DNA of 18,813 bases from JAGLQA01 sp023135565 (GTDB lineage: Bacteria; Acidobacteriota; Aminicenantia; UBA2199): the NCBI GenBank assembly GCA_030639305.1, contig DAOWCY010000142.1:1-18813 (forward strand). The letters are read 5' to 3'. The notes under the pieces were generated by a model. It had not been told where the DNA came from. It ran no database searches and saw nothing but the letters and a program-made list of their open reading frames with translations. Shown piece by piece: positions 14,220 to 18,813 of the stretch. The position numbers were made by a program, and so were the translations under genes. How positions within the stretch are numbered: the first letter of the stretch is position 1; each line of letters starts with the position of its first letter.

Positions 14220-17200
14220 ATGAAACGGCTGCGCTTAATCCTCTATGCCTGTATCGTTTGTTTACTCATCTACTTTGGGATTCCAACTAACCTTTCAGCA
14301 TTAGACCCTGAAAAAGCAATCACTGGATACAATATCCAGGACTGGAACCTGGACAGTGGACTGCCGGGAAACTCGGTCTATGCTATCCAACAAACACAGG
14401 ATGGTTACATCTGGATCGGCACTTCAGATGGCTTGGTACGGTTCGACGGCGTCGATTTCGACCTGTTTAACAAAGAAAAAACGTCCCAATTAAAAAGCAG
14501 CAAAATTCGCGCCCTCTATGAAGACCGCGGCGGTACCCTGTGGATCGGCACTGAGTCCGGCGGCCTCACTTACTATAAAGAAGGTGCTTTTTTTAATTAC
14601 CCGGTCACGGAGAATAAAGCTCTTTACAAAATCAGGGCGATTAATGAAGATCACCGGGGCATCCTGTGGATCGGCAGCCTCGGTAAAGGACTCACCAGCT
14701 TAGAAAAGGGTAAATTTACTACTTATACAAAAAGAAATGGCCTGCCGGACGACAATGTGAGATTTATATTTAAAGACGACGATGGCGACTTATGGGTGGT
14801 TACGGAATCCGGCGTCTTTAAGCTGCTCCAATCCGCCGCAGCGGTTTCAAGCAGGGTAGGGGAGAGGTTCCGGCATTACGTCTATCGAGACGCTTTCCCC
14901 TACACTATGAATGTCTGCCTTTTCGAAAATGACACCGGGAACCTCTGGATCGGCACCTACGAAAACGGCCTTTTTTGTTTGCACGATAATAAGTTTACCG
15001 GTGCCGGCAGTAGGGCCGGCCTCCCTCATCCCACCGTCACCTCCCTTTACCGGGACAGATCGAAAAACCTCTGGATCGGCACCGACGGCGGCGGCCTATC
15101 CCGGTTAAAAGATGGGCAGTTGAGTACGCTCCCCGGCGGCGGCGCATTGACCTGCGGTTTTGTCTATTCTATTTATGAAGACCGGGAAGGCAGCCTCTGG
15201 GTGGGAACTTTAGAAGGCGGGGTGCACCAGTTAAGAGATAGTAAATTCATCACCTATACCAGCCGGGAAGGACTGGGCGACAATTATGTCAATTGTGTCC
15301 TGGAAGCCCGGGACGGCGCATTGTGGATCGGTACGGATGGAGGTTTAAACCGGCTGGAAAAAGGGGAATTAACCGCTGTACCGGCTGTTGACCGGGAACT
15401 GCGAAACAACCGGGTGCAAAGCCTTTTCGAAGATAGCCGGGGCGTGCTTTGGATCGGCACCTGGGCAGGTGTGCGGCAGTTAAAAGAAGGCCGGATCAGC
15501 ACATTGAGCCGGCGAGACGGTTTATCTGACAACAAGATAAGTTCCATAATTGAAGATAACCGGGGAAATACCTGGATCGGCACCTCAAATGGACTGAACC
15601 GGCTGAACAAAAACAAGGGCAAATTAACTGTTACTGTCTTTACCACCAACCAGGGGCTTTCCTGTAACATCATTACATTCTTATTTACAGACAACCGGGG
15701 TGATCTCTGGGTGGGAACCGACTCCGGGCTCGACTGCTTAGAAAATGGAGGATTCACTCCTTATAACCGGGCCGCCCCATTCAAGGATAAATCGTTCCGC
15801 TGCGCTTTCCAGGATAAAGAGGGCACACTCTGGTTCGGTACGGAAAGCGGCCTTGTTCGTATCTCCCCGGCAGAAAAAGAGAGCGGCTTATATACCCTAT
15901 TTACCGTGCAGAGCGGCCTCGTCGAAGACTATGTATATTCAATATTAGAGGATGAAAGGGGTTATCTCTGGTTAGGCGGACGGAATGGGATTTCGCGGCT
16001 CAGTAAAAAAGAGTTAGCGGATTTTTCAGCCGGGCTCAGCGCCCGTGTGCAGCCCGATTCTTACGATGAAAAGGACGGCATGAAATCTCGCTGGTGCACC
16101 GGTCCCGGATGTAAAACACGGGACGGGCGATTTTGGTTCCCCACCGGCAGGGGCATTGCCGGGATCGATCCCAACCGGATCGAAAAGCCGCCGGCCTCCG
16201 CGTCCCTACCTCTTGTTATCGAGAAATTGGTAGTAGATGGCGAGACCGTTAATTTCCATGCCGGGGAAAAGAACGGCCCTCCCCTGGAATTGACACCGGG
16301 GAAAAGAAGGTTGGAATTTTACTATACAGCCGTCAGTTTTATCAGCCCGAAAGATATAAAATTTAAATTAAAATTAGTAGGATATGACAAAAATTGGATA
16401 GATGTGGGAAATATCCGCAGTACTAACTACACCGGGCTTTCGCCGGGACATTACACTTTCCGCGTCACCGCCCGCAGTGCCGATGGGGTATGGAATGAGA
16501 AAGAGGCTTCTTTCTCCTTTTATTTGCGTCCATATTTTCACCAGACCCCATGGTTTTATTTTTTGGCGGTTCTTTTTGGTGTCCTGGCAATATCTTTTAT
16601 TATCCGCTTCCGGGTCAGGCAGTTAAAAACCAGGGAAAAACAACTGCGGCTCCAGGAGATGGATAAAATTAAATCCCGATTTTTTGCCAACATCTCCCAT
16701 GAATTCCGTACTCCTTTGACATTGATTATGGGGCCTTTAGAGCAGATGTTTTCTGCCTGCCGGGATAAGGAAGAGAGAAAAAAAATAGGTATGATGCGGC
16801 GCAGTGCCCAACGGCTGCTGGGTTTGATAAACCAGTTGCTCGATCTCTCGAAATTTGAAAGCGGCAAGATGAAATTACAAGCTGCCCGCCGGGATATTGT
16901 CCCTTTTTTAAAGGGCATTGTCGGTTCTTTCGATTCCCTGGCGGCTCAGAATGAACTCGAACTGACCTACCGGGACGAAGAAGAAAATATTCTCCTCTAC
17001 TTCGATGCGGAAAAGTTGGATAAAGTGATCTGTAATTTGCTGATCAATGCCATAAAATTCACTCCACCCCGCGGTAAAATTTCCGTTACTCTAAAACGAA
17101 GCGAAGAGCCTGCCCCGGGTTTCCTGGAAATCTCTATAAAGGATACAGGCATCGGCATCCCGGCTGAAAAGCTCGAACACATCTTCGATCGTTTTTACCA

Positions 17201-18260
17201 GGCCGAAGGTCTCGGCGAGCATGCTCATAGAGGATCGGGCATCGGTCTGGCCCTGGCAAAAGAGTCGGTTTCCCTGCACCATGGCGAGCTCTTCGTGCGC
17301 AGCGAAGAAAACAAAGGAAGTGAATTTATTGTCAGGCTGCCTTTAGGCGATTCTTTTCTTAAACCCGGCGAGATAGTCGACCAGCCCGTTGAATCTCCAG
17401 GGCTTAAAGTTCAGCGGGAAATCCCGGAGCTTTTACCGCCGGATGCAGTAGAAGAGGAGGCTGAAAGTATCGCCAGCGCGGAGATCCCGGGCGCCGGGAA
17501 AGAGATCATCCTGATAGTGGAGGACAGCGCCGATGTCAGGACGTTCATCAAGGAATCGCTCCTGCCCCATTACCTGGTTGAAGAGGCAGGCAGCGGGGCG
17601 GAAGGCATCGGAAAGGCCCGCCGGTTTATCCCTGATCTTATCATTTGCGACGTAATGATGCCTGGAGTTGACGGTTACGAAGTGTGCGCAGTCCTAAAAA
17701 ATGACATAGAAACCAGTCATATTCCTATTATACTTTTGACAGCCAAAGCCTCGGAAGAGAGTATTGTCCGCGGGTTGGAAACCGGGGCGGACGATTATAT
17801 TACCAAACCTTTCAGTACGAAGATATTATGCGCCCGCATCGAGAATCTCATCGACCTGCGCCGCCAACTGCAGCAAAATATACAGCGCCGGTTGACGCTG
17901 CAGCCGGGCAAATATTTGTTAGCGGAGATCGACAAAAAATTCATGCAAAAATTGCAGGATATGATAGAAAATAATCTATCGGACCCTGATTTTAACGTGG
18001 GCTCCTTGTGCGATAAACTGGAAATGAGCCGGCCCACGTTGTACCGCAAGATACATGCCTTAAGCGGGGAAAATCCCACCGAGTTTATTCGTTCCCACCG
18101 GCTCAGGAAAGGGGCCGAGTTATTGAAAAACAGCGCCATTTCGGTTTTAGAAGTGGCTTTAGATGTTGGTTTTTCCAGTTCCGCTTATTTCACCAAATGT
18201 TTTAGGGAGCGCTTCCAGGTGCTGCCCACCGATTACCAGGCAGCGCACATGAAGGGATGA
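14220..18260 (+). CDS. Hybrid two-component system protein with a double seven-bladed propeller sensor
   Basis: A 1346-residue paralogue of the protein encoded at 9280. A hydrophobic signal or anchor (~5-28) precedes a periplasmic sensor with 14 recognisable Reg_prop motifs of the type GxLWIGTxxGL. The first is GYIWIGTSDGL and the last GRFWFPTGRGI, enough for two seven-bladed propellers. Then come a Y_Y_Y domain (~690-765), a membrane helix (~775-795), HisKA with ANISHEFRTPLT (His827), HATPase with DTGIGI and GSGIGLAL (~925-1055), a receiver with Asp1144 in ICDVMMPGVDG, and an AraC-type HTH (~1250-1343). All catalytic motifs are intact. The kinase and receiver are very close to the upstream paralogue (for example TAKASEESIV and TGADDYITKPF), while the sensors differ, so distinct ligands are inferred. 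It has its own promoter and no ribosome binding site. Confidence 0.93.
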   Translation: MKRLRLILYACIVCLLIYFGIPTNLSALDPEKAITGYNIQDWNLDSGLPGNSVYAIQQTQDGYIWIGTSDGLVRFDGVDFDLFNKEKTSQLKSSKIRALYEDRGGTLWIGTESGGLTYYKEGAFFNYPVTENKALYKIRAINEDHRGILWIGSLGKGLTSLEKGKFTTYTKRNGLPDDNVRFIFKDDDGDLWVVTESGVFKLLQSAAAVSSRVGERFRHYVYRDAFPYTMNVCLFENDTGNLWIGTYENGLFCLHDNKFTGAGSRAGLPHPTVTSLYRDRSKNLWIGTDGGGLSRLKDGQLSTLPGGGALTCGFVYSIYEDREGSLWVGTLEGGVHQLRDSKFITYTSREGLGDNYVNCVLEARDGALWIGTDGGLNRLEKGELTAVPAVDRELRNNRVQSLFEDSRGVLWIGTWAGVRQLKEGRISTLSRRDGLSDNKISSIIEDNRGNTWIGTSNGLNRLNKNKGKLTVTVFTTNQGLSCNIITFLFTDNRGDLWVGTDSGLDCLENGGFTPYNRAAPFKDKSFRCAFQDKEGTLWFGTESGLVRISPAEKESGLYTLFTVQSGLVEDYVYSILEDERGYLWLGGRNGISRLSKKELADFSAGLSARVQPDSYDEKDGMKSRWCTGPGCKTRDGRFWFPTGRGIAGIDPNRIEKPPASASLPLVIEKLVVDGETVNFHAGEKNGPPLELTPGKRRLEFYYTAVSFISPKDIKFKLKLVGYDKNWIDVGNIRSTNYTGLSPGHYTFRVTARSADGVWNEKEASFSFYLRPYFHQTPWFYFLAVLFGVLAISFIIRFRVRQLKTREKQLRLQEMDKIKSRFFANISHEFRTPLTLIMGPLEQMFSACRDKEERKKIGMMRRSAQRLLGLINQLLDLSKFESGKMKLQAARRDIVPFLKGIVGSFDSLAAQNELELTYRDEEENILLYFDAEKLDKVICNLLINAIKFTPPRGKISVTLKRSEEPAPGFLEISIKDTGIGIPAEKLEHIFDRFYQAEGLGEHAHRGSGIGLALAKESVSLHHGELFVRSEENKGSEFIVRLPLGDSFLKPGEIVDQPVESPGLKVQREIPELLPPDAVEEEAESIASAEIPGAGKEIILIVEDSADVRTFIKESLLPHYLVEEAGSGAEGIGKARRFIPDLIICDVMMPGVDGYEVCAVLKNDIETSHIPIILLTAKASEESIVRGLETGADDYITKPFSTKILCARIENLIDLRRQLQQNIQRRLTLQPGKYLLAEIDKKFMQKLQDMIENNLSDPDFNVGSLCDKLEMSRPTLYRKIHALSGENPTEFIRSHRLRKGAELLKNSAISVLEVALDVGFSSSAYFTKCFRERFQVLPTDYQAAHMKG

Positions 18261-18263
18261 AAA

Positions 18264-18298
18264 ATGAGTTATGAATTATGAACGATGAATGATGAGGG
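18264..18298. repeat. Five-unit ATGA heptamer tandem repeat
   Basis: ATGAGTT, ATGAATT, ATGAACG, ATGAATG, ATGAGGG: five head-to-tail 7-mers, each starting ATGA, beginning 4 nt after the stop of the sensor gene. It is non-coding simple-sequence DNA. Confidence 0.75.
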
Positions 18299-18535
18299 GC
18301 GCTCTACCATTACTATGACCTCATATGGGCCCCGCAGATTCACAAATTAACACAAAAGCAGTTTTTGCGGGGTTGTCCCGGTGCTGGATGCCTGCTCCCG
18401 GCATTTGTCTTATACAGTCTTATCCGTCCTAAGCTTTTAGCTGGGGCTGAATGTTAGGGCTGGCGCTGCAAGCTCCCTGTTCCGTGTTAGCATTTTTACT
18501 GCCAAATCGTCTAATTTCTATAAAAAAACCTCTTA
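18299..18535. other. Gene-free stretch with one long-loop hairpin
   Basis: No ORF, RNA gene or promoter is recognised here. CCCCGCA (18330-18336) and TGCGGGG (18366-18372) form a 7-bp stem with a 29-nt AT-rich loop, about 70 nt past the sensor gene's stop. It could act in 3'-end formation. The remaining bases show no structure that I can support. Confidence 0.4.
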
Positions 18536-18624
18536 TGAACGGAAATTGATATTGGTGAACGGATTTTTATAGTCTTTTTGCTGCTGTGAACGCATTTTTA
18601 TAGTCATTTGAACGGAAATTGATA
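18536..18624. repeat. Four-site TGAACG array in A-B-B-A order
   Basis: TGAACGGAAATTGATA at 18536-18551 and 18609-18624 (identical). TGAACGGATTTTTATAGTC at 18556-18574 and TGAACGCATTTTTATAGTC at 18587-18605 (one mismatch). All are on the same strand with starts 20, 31 and 22 bp apart, roughly 2, 3 and 2 helical turns. Repeated transposase-binding sites of this sort are known at IS21-family ends, and a multi-site operator is the alternative. No transposase gene is in the window. Confidence 0.6.
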
Positions 18625-18681
18625 GGCGCGGCGATTATTTTATTACATAATATATGGCACAGGATCGGTTCGCTGCCGGAG

Positions 18682-18697
18682 TATCGAACGTTCGATA
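18682..18697. promoter_or_regulatory. 16-bp perfect palindrome, operator-like
   Basis: TATCGAAC followed directly by GTTCGATA is a perfect 8+8 inverted repeat in otherwise gene-free DNA near the window edge. It could be a repressor site for a gene beyond the window. From here to 18813 no gene is supported. Confidence 0.35.
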
Positions 18698-18813
18698 GGA
18701 CGCCCGGCGCAGCCCGGGGCTGACGGCTGGATGCCGAAGGCTGAAAACCGAAAGCTGTTCTTATGGCAGGTAAAAAAATATAAGATCCGGGATAGCGCGG
18801 CTCTCCGGGTGCG

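Noticed and set aside
18654..18698. Short ORF starting at ATG 18654 after an AT-rich stretch
   Set aside because: It has only 14 codons, runs through the 16-bp palindrome and lacks a ribosome binding site.

Overview
The window looks like a chromosomal segment of a Gram-negative, probably anaerobic heterotroph. The best guess is an uncultured Acidobacteriota/Aminicenantes-like lineage. The basis is a lipoprotein with a lipobox, two Bacteroidota-style hybrid two-component sensors, a secreted gingipain/clostripain-type protease carrying 'SPNGGExW' (Kre9/KNH-like) repeats, mostly strong AAAGGAGG ribosome binding sites, and many small dispersed intergenic repeats. No rRNA, tRNA, CRISPR array, intact transposase or phage gene is visible. 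The lineage is inferred from gene style only.

Layout: (1) 207-1016, a PlsC-type acyltransferase from a near-consensus promoter so close to the ATG that the transcript may be leaderless. (2) 1175-1447, a small convergent minus-strand membrane protein (DUF6132-like) behind a perfect TTGACA-N17-TATAAT promoter. (3) 1523-1996, an intergenic region with dispersed repeat copy A and two operator-like dyads. (4) 1997-6022, a 1341-residue secreted protein with two different clan CD cysteine protease domains (C25, then C11) separated by four 102-residue repeats. (5) 6023-6499, terminator hairpins and a divergent, inverted repeat copy C. (6) 6500-13524, a probable four-gene operon: an unknown 198-aa protein, a 568-aa lipoprotein with a transglutaminase-like Cys/His/Asp set, an unknown 108-aa protein, and a 1414-aa hybrid sensor kinase/response regulator with an AraC-type output. 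(7) 13559-13999, a compact self-contained unit: 21-bp-phased direct repeats, a -10 box, a structured leader, a 67-aa ORF and a hairpin. (8) 14014-14163, repeat copy B. (9) 14220-18260, a second hybrid sensor/regulator, again without a Shine-Dalgarno. (10) 18261-18813, gene-free DNA with a heptamer tandem repeat, a four-site TGAACG array and a 16-bp perfect palindrome.

How it may work together (inference): the two one-protein signalling systems bind an extracytoplasmic ligand with beta-propellers and act on DNA through AraC-type domains. The 21-bp-spaced direct repeat ahead of the 67-aa gene, sited where a -35 box is missing, has the geometry expected of an AraC-type activator target and lies exactly between the two sensors. 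The secreted double protease and the operon with the transglutaminase-like lipoprotein suggest the locus handles extracellular proteins or peptides. The least described parts are the 6500-9246 trio and the 13559-13999 unit.
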